Notes under the pieces: model-generated | Seen by the model: the letters and a program-made list of their open reading frames with translations, nothing else | Told to the model about the DNA's origin: nothing | Database searches by the model: none | From: Alteromonas gilva | Lineage (GTDB): Bacteria > Pseudomonadota > Gammaproteobacteria > Enterobacterales > Alteromonadaceae | DNA: 64,000 nucleotides | Direction of reading: 5' to 3' | NCBI RefSeq assembly: GCF_028595265.1 | Contig: NZ_JAQQXP010000005.1 | Location: forward strand, 69,962 to 133,961 | Made by a program: the position numbers and the translations under genes | Shown here: piece by piece, positions 46,042 to 55,176 of the stretch | Layout: each line of letters starts with the position of its first letter | How positions within the stretch are numbered: position 1 is the first letter of the stretch

Positions 46042-47099
46042 TCGCGCTGGATACCTCTGAGTGGCAGTATTTATTTGGCCAGCCGACGAGCACTGGCCTG
46101 CTTAAACAGCAACTTACCGACTTTAAGGTCCGCGAGCACCTTGGTTACAAGCTGACCGGCGAAGGCGAACACATTTATATTGAGCTGGAAAAAGCCGGTT
46201 TGAATACCGCTTACGTGGCAGAGCAACTGGCGAGCTTTTGTAAGTTGCCGCTGCGTCAGGTTACCTATGCTGGTCGCAAGGATAAATACGCCGTCACACA
46301 GCAATGGTTTGGCATACATCTCCCCGGTAAGGCCGAATTTGACTGGTCAGGTTTCACCCTTGCCGGCACACGGATATTACACACCCAACGGCACAACAAA
46401 AAACTGCGAACGGGTCAGCTAAAAGGCAACACCTTCACCATTACGCTGCGTGAAGTGTCTGATCCTGAGCAGGTTATCGAGCGCTTGCACCGCGCGGCAG
46501 ATGAAGGCGTGCCTAACTACTTTGGCAGCCAGCGTTTTGGCGTACAACGCATCAGCGAACAAGGCGAAACCAGCCGTGGTGGCAACCTATTGCTGGCCGA
46601 GCGAATGCTCAACGGCGAGGTTATCAAAAACCGCAATAAACGTTCTATGGCGCTGTCGGCCTTACGTAGCTGGCTGTTTAACGACATGCTGTCGGCACGC
46701 ATTAGTGCAGGCTTGCTAACCACTGTTAACACTGGCGATGTGGTGAACTTGTCTGGCTCTAACAGCATCTTTGTTGCCGAAGAAGACTGTAGTGAGCTGA
46801 ACCGACGCTTGCAAGAACGCGATTTGTCTACGACGGTACCGCTCTGGGGCGACGGCAAACTCGATTCGCTGGGGCAGGCTCTGGCTTTTGAACAAGAATT
46901 GGCAGAACAATATTCCGCATTAACGGCGTACCTGGCAAGTCAGAGGCTAACTCAGGATCGCCGCGCCGCGATTATTTGGCCGCAACAACTTGAATGCGAC
47001 CGCCAAGGTGATACATTAATCGTAAGTTTTTTCCTGCCTCCAGGCTGTTTTGCCACATCGGTATTACGTGAGTGTCTCAATACCATTGAACTGGCCTGA
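46038..47099 (+). CDS. truD: tRNA pseudouridine(13) synthase
   Basis: A 353-residue enzyme that makes pseudouridine 13 in tRNA-Glu. The catalytic Asp lies in YAGRKDKYAVTQQWF, and the TruD-specific PNYFGSQRFG and RNKRSMALSALRSWLFN segments are present. It begins inside the end of ispF by a four-base overlap. Confidence 0.95.
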   Translation: MIALDTSEWQYLFGQPTSTGLLKQQLTDFKVREHLGYKLTGEGEHIYIELEKAGLNTAYVAEQLASFCKLPLRQVTYAGRKDKYAVTQQWFGIHLPGKAEFDWSGFTLAGTRILHTQRHNKKLRTGQLKGNTFTITLREVSDPEQVIERLHRAADEGVPNYFGSQRFGVQRISEQGETSRGGNLLLAERMLNGEVIKNRNKRSMALSALRSWLFNDMLSARISAGLLTTVNTGDVVNLSGSNSIFVAEEDCSELNRRLQERDLSTTVPLWGDGKLDSLGQALAFEQELAEQYSALTAYLASQRLTQDRRAAIIWPQQLECDRQGDTLIVSFFLPPGCFATSVLRECLNTIELA

Positions 47100-47144
47100 G
47101 GTTGGGTGCCTGTCTATTAACTGATGTGAGTACAAATACTGCTT

Positions 47145-47888
47145 ATGAAAATATTATTGAGTAATGACGATAGCGTGTTTGCCAAAGGCATCGCCACTTT
47201 GTACACCGCGTTAGCCAGCGAACATGATGTTACGGTTATTGCACCGGATCGAAATTGCAGCGGTGCCAGTAATGCCCTGTCATTACATCAGCCATTGCGT
47301 ATCCAGAAAATGGACAATGGCTTTTACGCGGTAAATGGTACGCCCTCTGATTGCGTACATCTGGGCGTAAACTGCTTTTTAGAGGAAGATCCTGAGCTGG
47401 TCGTATCGGGCATTAACCACGGCGCCAACCTTGGTGATGACGTCATTTACTCAGGCACCGTTGCAGCGGCAACCGAAGGCCGTTATATGGGCCTGCCCGC
47501 TATTGCAGTATCCTTATGCAACTACGATGGTGGTCACTTTGAAACCGCCGCTCAGGTAGTGATAGATATCATCCGCAAACTTATAACGCATCCATTACCG
47601 GCCAATCAGATATTAAATGTCAATGTGCCTGATCTGCCCTACGATGAGCTGGCCGGTGTAAAGGTCACCCGGCAAGGCCGCCGCCATCGCGCCGAAGGTA
47701 TGGTCAAAGCGGCAGATGCTTTTAACCGTGAGATCTACTGGTACGGGCCTGCCGGCGCAGAACAGGATGCCGGACCGGGAACGGACTTTCACGCCATTGC
47801 CAACGGCTACTGTTCGGTAACGCCTCTCAGCGTCGATATGACCGCACACGACAGCATAGACGAAATGGAAAAGTGGCTCGAAATGTAA
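47145..47888 (+). CDS. surE: 5'-nucleotidase SurE
   Basis: A 247-residue metal-dependent nucleoside-monophosphate phosphatase linked to stationary-phase survival. The metal-binding SNDD motif is at residues 5-8 (LLSNDDSVFAKGI), and VSGINHGANLGDDVIYSGTV holds the family signature. The second position of the usual NDDG motif is Ser here (NDDS). It is followed by pcm after 38 bp, the standard surE-pcm pair. Confidence 0.95.
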   Translation: MKILLSNDDSVFAKGIATLYTALASEHDVTVIAPDRNCSGASNALSLHQPLRIQKMDNGFYAVNGTPSDCVHLGVNCFLEEDPELVVSGINHGANLGDDVIYSGTVAAATEGRYMGLPAIAVSLCNYDGGHFETAAQVVIDIIRKLITHPLPANQILNVNVPDLPYDELAGVKVTRQGRRHRAEGMVKAADAFNREIYWYGPAGAEQDAGPGTDFHAIANGYCSVTPLSVDMTAHDSIDEMEKWLEM

Positions 47889-47926
47889 CATGACCTTTAA
47901 AAATTAAAGAATAAGAATTGACCATC

Positions 47927-48562
47927 ATGAGATCAACACGAAAAGGTGACGCGCTGGCACAATTGCTGTGTGACGAAGGAATCGTTAATCAGCAGGTATT
48001 AAATGCCGTGGCCAGCGTACCACGGGAGCATTTTTTACCCGATGCGTTGCAACACAAGGCTTATCAGAATACCGCTCTGCCTATAGGGCAGGGTCAAACG
48101 ATTTCACAACCCTACATTGTTGCCAAAATGAGCGAGCTGTTATTAGCTGCGCCAAACCCGGCTAATTCAGTGTTGGAGATCGGCACCGGTTCCGGTTATC
48201 AGACTGCCATTCTGGCATTGTTATTCCCCCAGGTATTCTCTGTTGAGCGAATAAAAACACTGCAGTTTCAAGCTAAACGGCGCATGAACCAGCTCGACTT
48301 ACACAATGTAAAGATGAAGCATGGCGACGGCTGGCAAGGCTGGCAAAGCAAGGGACCATATGACTGTATTATCGTTACTGCAGCGGCCAGTCGGGTACCT
48401 GAAGCCCTCACCGACCAATTAAGGGAAGGCGGGCGCCTAGTGATTCCCGTCGGGGATGATCAGCAGCAATTACTTTGTATAGATAAAATGGAGGATCAAC
48501 TGATAAGCAACACTATTGAGTCGGTTCGCTTTGTCCCACTTGTTGCCGGAGAGCTCCTGTGA
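47927..48562 (+). CDS. pcm: Protein-L-isoaspartate O-methyltransferase
   Basis: A 211-residue SAM-dependent enzyme that repairs isoaspartyl damage in proteins. The SAM site is LEIGTGSGYQTAILA, and substrate-binding GQGQTISQPYIVAKM precedes it. The ATG at 47927 aligns with other Pcm starts; an in-frame TTG at 47918 is an alternative, and neither has a strong ribosome site. It overlaps yqaA by four bases. Confidence 0.95.
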   Translation: MRSTRKGDALAQLLCDEGIVNQQVLNAVASVPREHFLPDALQHKAYQNTALPIGQGQTISQPYIVAKMSELLLAAPNPANSVLEIGTGSGYQTAILALLFPQVFSVERIKTLQFQAKRRMNQLDLHNVKMKHGDGWQGWQSKGPYDCIIVTAAASRVPEALTDQLREGGRLVIPVGDDQQQLLCIDKMEDQLISNTIESVRFVPLVAGELL

Positions 48563-49137
48563 AGTTGTTTCAACCCTGTTATGACCTTGCCTTGCGGTGG
48601 GCAAAGCACCCTAATGCCAGTCGCTACCTGGCAACCTTGAGTTTTGCCGAATCGGTGATTTTCCCTGTTCCACCGGATGTTATGCTTGCCCCTATGTCGT
48701 TATCGCAGCCAGACAAAGCCTGGCGATTTGCGCTCATCACTACGATTGCTTCAATAGTAGGCGGTATAGCCGGGTACCTGTTAGGCCTGTTTGCCTTTGA
48801 GAGCTGGTTACAGCCGATGATCGAATCGGCTGGCTATAGCCATAAACTAGAAACCACGATGACATGGTTTGAGTCTTACGGCGTATGGGTGGTCTTTTTG
48901 GCCGGCTTTTCCCCCATACCGTATAAGATATTTACTATCAGTGCCGGTTTTTTGCAGATGGCATTCTTACCTTTTCTGATAGCCTCAGCCGTTGGCCGGG
49001 GAGCCAGATTTTACCTGGTCGCGGCACTCATGAAATGGGGCGGAGCCAATATGGAAGCGCAACTGCGTAAATATATTGAAGTGCTTGGCTGGATGGTAGT
49101 ACTTATTGCTGTGGCTGCTTACCTGCTGCTCAGATGA
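48559..49137 (+). CDS. yqaA: DedA/VTT family membrane protein YqaA
   Basis: A 192-residue inner-membrane protein with about four to five helices. The SNARE-associated/VTT core is visible in FAESVIFPVPPDVMLAPM, SIVGGIAGYLLG and AGFSPIPYKIFTISAGF. DedA-family proteins support membrane homeostasis and probably lipid or drug traffic. The start is a GTG that overlaps the pcm stop, and the gene overlaps nlpD by four bases. It is inserted into the pcm-nlpD interval of E. coli. Confidence 0.88.
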   Translation: MKLFQPCYDLALRWAKHPNASRYLATLSFAESVIFPVPPDVMLAPMSLSQPDKAWRFALITTIASIVGGIAGYLLGLFAFESWLQPMIESAGYSHKLETTMTWFESYGVWVVFLAGFSPIPYKIFTISAGFLQMAFLPFLIASAVGRGARFYLVAALMKWGGANMEAQLRKYIEVLGWMVVLIAVAAYLLLR

Positions 49138-50024
49138 TGTCTCTCCAACGCTGCCAGCCACATCAACGTTGTTTCGCTGCGACAGTAATAACGTTGGTGT
49201 TATTGCTGGCTGCGTGCGCAGGGCCTGGAACACCGGCACCGGTGACGGTGTTGAACAGTCAGCATTATCCTCAGGATTTACCCCAACAAACCACCTACAC
49301 CGTACAATCGGGCGACACATTGTATGCCATTGCCTGGTATACCGGCAATGACTATGCTGATCTTGCCAAATGGAACAACCTGACAAAACCCTACGACATT
49401 TACCCTGGGCAATTACTGGATTTACAGCCCTCTTTGAAGGCGTCAAAAAAAACGCAAACTGTCAATAAAATGACTGGACCAACCAGCAAAAAGAATACAA
49501 AAAAGTCTATTGACCAAAGAGATAGCGAGGCGTATTGTGATTGTGAACCAGATGTTAACACGCCAAAAAGTAGTGGCGAACGTGGTACTAAAGAAACTTC
49601 GGTCAGGGATAACGTCAGTAAAAAAACCAACCCAAGTTTTCCGCCCAGAGTTGAGCGCTGGCAATGGCCTGCGCAAGGTCGGGTTGAGTTAACCAACAGC
49701 AATGAAGAGGCAACTAAAACCGGTCTCGACATTTATGCCCAACATGGCAGCCAGGTTAACGCTGCGGCAGCCGGGAAAGTGGTTTATGCAGGCAACGCGC
49801 TGCGGGGATACGGTAACCTGATAATCATAAAACACACCGATTCCTTTTTGAGTGCTTATGCGCACAACAGCCGGATAGTAGTTAAAGAGCGCGAATGGGT
49901 TAACGTTGGGCAACAAATTGCAGAAATGGGGGATACCGGCACTACGTCAGTAAAACTTCATTTTGAAATAAGGTATCGGGGGAAAGCAGTCGAACCGATG
50001 AAGTATCTACCAGTAACACAATAA
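49134..50024 (+). CDS. nlpD: Murein hydrolase activator NlpD
   Basis: A 296-residue lipoprotein (lipobox LLAAC near Cys28) that activates the cell-separation amidase. A LysM domain (about 55-97, YTVQSGDTLYAIAW) binds peptidoglycan. A Lys/Ser/Thr-rich linker follows, then an M23/LytM domain (about 195-292). The LytM site is degenerate: the first zinc-binding HxxxD is missing (GLDIYAQHG) although LHFEIRYRG remains. This fits NlpD as an activator rather than a protease. It precedes rpoS by 75 bp, as in E. coli, where an rpoS promoter lies within nlpD. Confidence 0.95.
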   Translation: MMSLQRCQPHQRCFAATVITLVLLLAACAGPGTPAPVTVLNSQHYPQDLPQQTTYTVQSGDTLYAIAWYTGNDYADLAKWNNLTKPYDIYPGQLLDLQPSLKASKKTQTVNKMTGPTSKKNTKKSIDQRDSEAYCDCEPDVNTPKSSGERGTKETSVRDNVSKKTNPSFPPRVERWQWPAQGRVELTNSNEEATKTGLDIYAQHGSQVNAAAAGKVVYAGNALRGYGNLIIIKHTDSFLSAYAHNSRIVVKEREWVNVGQQIAEMGDTGTTSVKLHFEIRYRGKAVEPMKYLPVTQ

Positions 50025-50099
50025 TAATAACAATAAATAATAATAATTCATGAGAAACAGGAGAACGTCGTAAGGTAAAACAACGCAGGAGATACAGTT

Positions 50100-51095
50100 G
50101 TGGGTCAACAAAATATCGCTGTCATCGACGCAACACCCCAAGACGAAACAGAACATACCGAAGTCGTAGAAACTAGCAAAGACACCGGTGTATTCGACGA
50201 AGAAAACACAAAAGCCAAGTCTGACACTTGGACAAACCAGGAAGAAGTAACCAAAACACTTGATGCAACACAGTTATACCTAAGCGAAATAGGTTATTCG
50301 CCGCTGCTAACCGCAGAGGAAGAAGTCCATTTTGCCCGCCGGGCACTGAAAGGTTGTGAAGCTTCTCGCAAACGTATGATCGTAAGCAACTTACGATTAG
50401 TCGTTAAAATAGCCAGACGCTACAACAACCGTGGTCTGGCACTGCTTGACCTGATTGAAGAAGGTAATCTGGGTTTAATTAGGGCCGTTGAAAAGTTTGA
50501 TCCGGAACGCGGTTTCAGATTTTCGACTTATGCAACATGGTGGATACGTCAAACCATTGAACGTGCCATTATGAACCAAACCCGTACGATTCGTTTACCC
50601 ATTCATGTGGTAAAGGAGCTTAACGTTTATTTGCGTGCGGCAAGAGAGCTGGCTCAGGAGCTGGATCACGAACCAACGGCAGAAGATATTGCGCTTCACC
50701 TCGACAAACCTATCGATGAAGTCAGTAAAATGCTTCGCCTGAACGAACGTATTAGTTCGGTTGACACTCCCATTGGTGGTGACAACGATAAGGCTTTGCT
50801 GGACATTCTGGCTGACGATAACGAGTCAAGCCCTGAAGACCAGTTGCAAGACAGCAATATTAAATTAAATATTGTTAACTGGCTGCAAGAGCTTAATCCA
50901 AAACAGCGAGAAGTACTGGCAAGACGCTTTGGACTGATGGGTTATGAACCTTCAACACTCGAGGATGTAGGCGCTGAAATTGGTCTTACCCGTGAACGGG
51001 TTCGTCAAATACAGGTCGAAGGGCTGCGCCGCCTGAAGGATATGTTAAGTCATCAGGGACTGGATTTAGAAAGTGTATTTAGCCGTTTAAGCTAA
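50100..51095 (+). CDS. rpoS: RNA polymerase sigma factor RpoS
   Basis: The stationary-phase and general-stress sigma factor, 331 residues. Regions 1.2 to 4.2 are present: DATQLYLSEIGYSPLLTAEEE, LALLDLIEEGNLGLIRAVEKFDP (2.1-2.3), YATWWIRQTIERAIMNQ (2.4), and LTRERVRQIQVEGLRRL (4.2 helix-turn-helix). The start is a GTG with AGGAGA seven bases upstream. An AT-rich leader from 50025 separates it from nlpD. No mutS follows, unlike in enterobacteria. Confidence 0.97.
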   Translation: MGQQNIAVIDATPQDETEHTEVVETSKDTGVFDEENTKAKSDTWTNQEEVTKTLDATQLYLSEIGYSPLLTAEEEVHFARRALKGCEASRKRMIVSNLRLVVKIARRYNNRGLALLDLIEEGNLGLIRAVEKFDPERGFRFSTYATWWIRQTIERAIMNQTRTIRLPIHVVKELNVYLRAARELAQELDHEPTAEDIALHLDKPIDEVSKMLRLNERISSVDTPIGGDNDKALLDILADDNESSPEDQLQDSNIKLNIVNWLQELNPKQREVLARRFGLMGYEPSTLEDVGAEIGLTRERVRQIQVEGLRRLKDMLSHQGLDLESVFSRLS

Positions 51096-51127
51096 GCGAT
51101 ACGTTTCGGCAACCATCAAAGACATTG

Positions 51128-51201
51128 CCCACAGCGACATGAAATTCAATTTCACATTGCTGTGGGTCGGTGTCTGACACCTCAATAGCACTATCAGACA
51201 C
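51128..51201. repeat. Two inverted repeats downstream of rpoS
   Basis: First hairpin: CCCACAGC (51128-51135) pairs with GCTGTGGG (51159-51166), with an inner TGAAATT/AATTTCA stem. Second: GTGTCTGA (51170-51177) pairs with TCAGACAC (51194-51201), and the palindrome GGTGTCTGACACC sits at 51169-51181. There is no T run. They may end the rpoS transcript or be REP-like elements. Confidence 0.6.
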
Positions 51202-51283
51202 ACTCAATCCCATTCTTTACCAACCCATATTTAATTCAACATGGGGTTCAATGCCGGTTACGCAGTGGTCTGCTGATAAACGC

Positions 51284-51784
51284 CTACAGCGATTCACGCT
51301 CCAGCGTCACAAAGGTATAGCCGAATTGGTTTTTCTGGTCTGACGGATGGGTCTCTTTGCTCAGTTCACGCCACTTTCCCTGCTTGGCATAGTCAGGAAA
51401 GTAGGTATCACCTGCAACGTCAGCATCGATAAAGGTTAGATACAAGCGATCGGCCCGGGGTAATAAGCTGGTATAAATCGCCCCACCACCAATGATCATT
51501 GCCTCGTCCGTCGCCTCACTCTTTGCCTGTGCTAGCGCTGCGTCAATGCTGTTAACCACCGTTGCGTCGGCCAGTGAATATGCGCTATCGCTGGTGAGCA
51601 CGATATTTAACCTGCCCGGTAAGGCGCGTCCGATTGACTCATAGGTTTTACGCCCCATGATGACGGGTTTGCCCAGTGTGGTACGTTTAAAGTGCGCTAA
51701 ATCGGCTGGCATGTGCCACGGCATTTGATTATCTTTACCAATCACTCTGTTATGAGCCATGGCTGCAATCATCGCAATTTTCAC
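51284..51784 (-). CDS. folA: Dihydrofolate reductase
   Basis: A 166-residue enzyme that reduces dihydrofolate with NADPH. It has MIAAMAHNRVIGKDNQMPWH, FKRTTLGKPVIMGRKTYESI (Rossmann site), and IIGGGAIYTSLLPRAD. The start is probably the GTG at 51784, with GGGAG eight bases upstream; a GTG at 51793 and an ATG at 51763 are alternatives. It converges with rpoS and follows obgE by 21 bp. Confidence 0.95.
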   Translation of the reverse strand: MKIAMIAAMAHNRVIGKDNQMPWHMPADLAHFKRTTLGKPVIMGRKTYESIGRALPGRLNIVLTSDSAYSLADATVVNSIDAALAQAKSEATDEAMIIGGGAIYTSLLPRADRLYLTFIDADVAGDTYFPDYAKQGKWRELSKETHPSDQKNQFGYTFVTLERESL

Positions 51785-51805
51785 TTCTACCACTCCCGCT
51801 TCACG

Positions 51806-52966
51806 CTACTTACGGTAAACCACTTCAACGTCATAATCATCGTCATCATCGTCATCATCCCAGTCATCCTCTGCCTCATGATCGGCAACGGCATTGTGAT
51901 GATAAGTGTCCCAGTTAAACTCGACGTCTTTTTTGTCCTGTTCCTCTTCCATTTCGTCTGGCAGAGTTTCAAGGTAATTCATAATTTCGTGACACAGAGG
52001 ATCTAAACCCAAACGCTGAAACGCGGAAATATGGAAAACGGGTCCTTGCCAGTCAAGCTTACTGATTATTTGCTCGCATAACTCTTTGGCTTCGTCTTCG
52101 AGCAACAAATCAATTTTATTAAAGACCAACCAGCGTGGCTTGCTGGCCAGCTTGGGGCTGTATTTCTCTAACTCATTGATGATTGTCAGCGCATTTTCCA
52201 CCGGGTCTGACTGATCAGCCGGCATAAGATCAATCATGTGCAATAGCACGCGACAACGCTCCAGGTGCTTCAGAAAACGGATGCCTAAACCAGCACCTTC
52301 GGCGGCACCCTCAATCAAACCGGGGATATCGGCAATCACGAAACTACGCTGGGCATCCTGCCTTACCACCCCTAAATTAGGCACTAAGGTGGTAAACGGG
52401 TAATCTGCAACCTTTGGTTTAGCCGCCGATACCGAGCGAATAAACGTCGATTTGCCGGCATTGGGCAGCCCCAACAAACCAACATCCGCGAGTAACATCA
52501 GTTCGAGTTTAAGATTGCGAATCTCACCGGGGGTGCCATCGGTTTTTTGCCGCGGAACACGATTAACACTGCTCTTAAAGCGCGCATTACCAAGACCATG
52601 GAATCCGCCCTGCGCCACCTTCAGACGCTGGCCGTGGCGGGTTAAGTCGCCCAGTACTTCCTGCGTATCTGCGTCGGTTGCGCGTGTGCCAACCGGTACG
52701 CCCAGCGTCAGGTCTTCTCCACCCCGGCCGGTACAATTACTACCCTGGCCGTTCTGGCCTCGCTCAGCACGGTGAAATCGCTCAAACCGATAATCGATTA
52801 ATGTGTTGAGGTTTTCGTCAGCTTGCAGATATACACTGCCGCCATCGCCCCCATCGCCTCCATCGGGACCGCCTTTGGGAACATATTTTTCACGACGAAA
52901 ACCTATGGTACCGTTGCCGCCATCTCCCGCTTCAACTCTAATTTCAGCTTCATCTACAAATTTCAT
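51806..52966 (-). CDS. obgE: Obg family GTPase
   Basis: A 386-residue essential ribosome-associated GTPase linked to the stringent response. The glycine-rich Obg fold (1-158) begins MKFVDEAEIRVEAGDGGNG. The GTPase domain has GLPNAGKSTF (G1), DIPGLIEGA (G3) and NKIDLL (G4). A very acidic C-terminal tail (about 350-376, rich in Asp) follows, encoded by a short GAT/GAC repeat. The start is the ATG at 52966, with GGGG upstream; an in-frame codon 21 bases earlier is less likely. It follows rpmA, the usual order. Confidence 0.96.
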   Translation of the reverse strand: MKFVDEAEIRVEAGDGGNGTIGFRREKYVPKGGPDGGDGGDGGSVYLQADENLNTLIDYRFERFHRAERGQNGQGSNCTGRGGEDLTLGVPVGTRATDADTQEVLGDLTRHGQRLKVAQGGFHGLGNARFKSSVNRVPRQKTDGTPGEIRNLKLELMLLADVGLLGLPNAGKSTFIRSVSAAKPKVADYPFTTLVPNLGVVRQDAQRSFVIADIPGLIEGAAEGAGLGIRFLKHLERCRVLLHMIDLMPADQSDPVENALTIINELEKYSPKLASKPRWLVFNKIDLLLEDEAKELCEQIISKLDWQGPVFHISAFQRLGLDPLCHEIMNYLETLPDEMEEEQDKKDVEFNWDTYHHNAVADHEAEDDWDDDDDDDDYDVEVVYRK

Positions 52967-53149
52967 GTTTACCCCGGCCCGAATCATTAAACAACGTGTA
53001 CGTTATGTTAATCGATTCGTTATTAATCGTTATGTTGTTAACTGCGGAACGTGAATTGCCCTGCAGTTACTCAATAGCTTGCTAGCTACGCGCTTAAATT
53101 AGTGACATGCTTAATAAGCGTCGTTACCACTATAATCTTACTCGCAATA

Positions 53150-53175
53150 AAAAACCCCGCAAGCGCGGGGTTTTT
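53150..53175 (-). terminator. Terminator downstream of rpmA
   Basis: CCCCGC-AAGC-GCGGGG, flanked by A and T runs, lies between rpmA and obgE. It should stop most of the rplU-rpmA transcript. Confidence 0.9.
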
Positions 53176-53197
53176 CAAATCAATGAACGATTGCGCT

Positions 53198-53455
53198 TTA
53201 CTCAGCAACAATGCTCACAAACTTACGGTTGTTAGGTCCTTTAACTTCGAACTTAACTTTACCGTCAGATAATGCGAACAGGGTGTGATCTTTACCAATA
53301 CCCATGTTGTTACCTGCGTGGAATCTTGTGCCGCGTTGTCTAACAATAATGTTGCCAGCTAACACAGACTCACCACCAAAACGCTTAACACCTAAACGTT
53401 TACTTTCTGAGTCGCGACCGTTTTTGGTACTACCACCAGCCTTTTTGTGTGCCAT
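53198..53455 (-). CDS. rpmA: 50S ribosomal protein L27
   Basis: An 85-residue ribosomal protein near the peptidyl-transferase centre. It begins MAHKKAGGSTKNGRDS, followed by RLGVKRFGGESV and RQRGTRFHAGNNMGIG, all invariant in L27. It follows rplU by 15 bp in the standard pair. Confidence 0.98.
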   Translation of the reverse strand: MAHKKAGGSTKNGRDSESKRLGVKRFGGESVLAGNIIVRQRGTRFHAGNNMGIGKDHTLFALSDGKVKFEVKGPNNRKFVSIVAE

Positions 53456-53470
53456 GTGTGTATGCTCCTA

Positions 53471-53782
53471 TTATGCGTTGATACCAGTGATTTTCACTTC
53501 TGTGAACCACTGACGGTGACCAGCCTGCTTGCGCGAGTGCTTACGACGACGGAACTTAACGATTTTTACTTTATCGCCACGTCCGTGAGTAACCACTTCA
53601 GCTGTCACTTTACCACCGGCAACAAGAGGTGTGCCGATTTTTACGTCATCACCGTTGCTAACCATTAATACGTTATCAAACTCTACACTGTCGCCAGGAG
53701 CGACTTCAATCTTTTCAAGACGGACGGTTTGACCTTCGGCCACACGGTGTTGTTTACCACCACTTTGGAAAACCGCGTACAT
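53471..53782 (-). CDS. rplU: 50S ribosomal protein L21
   Basis: A 103-residue ribosomal protein that binds 23S rRNA. It begins MYAVFQSGGKQHRV and has KVKIVKFRRRKHSRKQAGHRQ at the C-terminal half. The start is the ATG at 53782 with GGAG upstream; an in-frame extension of 11 codons lacks conservation. Confidence 0.98.
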   Translation of the reverse strand: MYAVFQSGGKQHRVAEGQTVRLEKIEVAPGDSVEFDNVLMVSNGDDVKIGTPLVAGGKVTAEVVTHGRGDKVKIVKFRRRKHSRKQAGHRQWFTEVKITGINA

Positions 53783-53835
53783 AACTTTCTCCGCTCTGCG
53801 CCTATTGCGCGTCAATATTCTAAAACAGGGCGCGA

Positions 53836-53864
53836 ATTGTACGCGAATACAATTTTTATCTCAA
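53836..53864 (-). promoter_or_regulatory. Sigma-70 promoter of rplU-rpmA
   Basis: On the minus strand, -35 TTGAGA (53864-53859) and -10 TACAAT (53841-53836) are separated by exactly 17 bp, about 50 bp before the rplU start. Confidence 0.75.
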
Positions 53865-54082
53865 GCCACTTTTTGAAAAAAGTTCATTTTTCGAACGGGA
53901 AGAGCTCAACGCCACCAAACACGGCATTTTAGCACGTTTAACAACCGTTCAAAAAGCAAAATCAGCGGCCAGAACAGGAGTTATTTGCCGACAATAAATA
54001 AGGTTGCAAATCGTCTGTTGCCACCCAAGGCTCTGGATTTTTGTACTGGCTAAGAGACCCGCCGCGTTAATTTATTGGCATT

Positions 54083-54111
54083 TTGCGGTAATTCGCTGGA
54101 TAGACGATAAT
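54083..54111 (+). promoter_or_regulatory. Candidate ispB promoter
   Basis: TTGCGG and GATAAT are separated by 17 bp, 57 bp before the ispB start. The -35 match is only moderate. The space between the rplU and ispB promoters is AT-rich and has no gene. Confidence 0.4.
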
Positions 54112-54167
54112 ATTTATGTACAATCTGCTGCCAGTTAAGACGAATACTTCGGGCTCCAAATCACGTT

Positions 54168-55139
54168 ATGAATATTGATCAAATCAAAGCGCTGGCAGAA
54201 TCGGATATGCAGGCAGTTAATCAACTGATCCAGCAACAAGTTGATTCAGACGTGGCGTTGATCAATCAACTCGGTTTTTACATCGTAAACAGCGGCGGTA
54301 AACGTTTGCGTCCACTGCTAACCGTGCTGGCTGCCCGTGCATTACAGATTAATAGCCAGCAACACCACACACTGGCTGCGATTATTGAGTTTATTCATAC
54401 CGCCACATTGCTGCATGATGATGTCGTTGATGAGTCCACGATGCGCCGTGGTCGCGAAACCGCAAACGCCTTGTTCGGTAACCAGGCGAGCGTACTTGTG
54501 GGTGACTTCTTATATACCCGCTCATTCCAAATGATGGTTTCTTTGCAAAATATGCGCGTTATGGAAATCCTGTCTGATTCAACAAACAGAATTGCCCAGG
54601 GCGAAGTACAGCAGTTGATGAACTGTAACGATCCCGACACCTCGGAAGACAGCTACTTTGATGTTATCTATGGTAAAACAGCGCGCCTGTTCGAAGCGGC
54701 CACGCAATTGGCTGCCGTAATCACCCAACAAAGCACAGCAATCGAACAGGCAATGCAGGCCTACGGAAAACACCTGGGCACCGCGTTTCAGCTTGCCGAC
54801 GACATTCTTGACTATGAGTCCGACAGTGAGGCAATGGGCAAAAACGCCGGTGATGATCTGGCTGAAGGTAAACCAACCTTGCCATTACTCTACGCCATGT
54901 GGCACGCCAACGACGACGACAAAGCCCTCATTCGTGCGGCCATTGAAGAGGCGAACGGCTTACCCCACTTTGATCGTATCTTTAGCGTTATGCAGGAGAC
55001 TGGGGCGCTTGACTACACCCGACAAAAAGCCTTTGAGCAAGCCGACATGGCGATTTCTGCGCTCAATGCCGTGCCCGACAGCGACTACAAACAAGCGTTG
55101 ATTGCACTGGCCCATATTGCGGTTGACCGCAATAATTAG
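54168..55139 (+). CDS. ispB: Octaprenyl diphosphate synthase
   Basis: A 323-residue trans-prenyl transferase that makes the side chain of ubiquinone. The first Asp-rich motif is DDVVDES (84-90) with the chain-length region before it; the second is DDILDYESD. The GGKRLRP substrate-binding motif is at 43-49. It is divergent from rplU, the usual setting of ispB. The exact chain length (C40) is inferred from family and location. Confidence 0.95.
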   Translation: MNIDQIKALAESDMQAVNQLIQQQVDSDVALINQLGFYIVNSGGKRLRPLLTVLAARALQINSQQHHTLAAIIEFIHTATLLHDDVVDESTMRRGRETANALFGNQASVLVGDFLYTRSFQMMVSLQNMRVMEILSDSTNRIAQGEVQQLMNCNDPDTSEDSYFDVIYGKTARLFEAATQLAAVITQQSTAIEQAMQAYGKHLGTAFQLADDILDYESDSEAMGKNAGDDLAEGKPTLPLLYAMWHANDDDKALIRAAIEEANGLPHFDRIFSVMQETGALDYTRQKAFEQADMAISALNAVPDSDYKQALIALAHIAVDRNN

Positions 55140-55176
55140 GGGCTGCTGCAAAAATGCACAGCAAGGGTCAGTAGCC

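Noticed and set aside
49134..50024. NlpD as an active M23 endopeptidase
   Set aside because: The first zinc-ligand motif is missing, as in E. coli NlpD, which works as an amidase activator. Not unusual.
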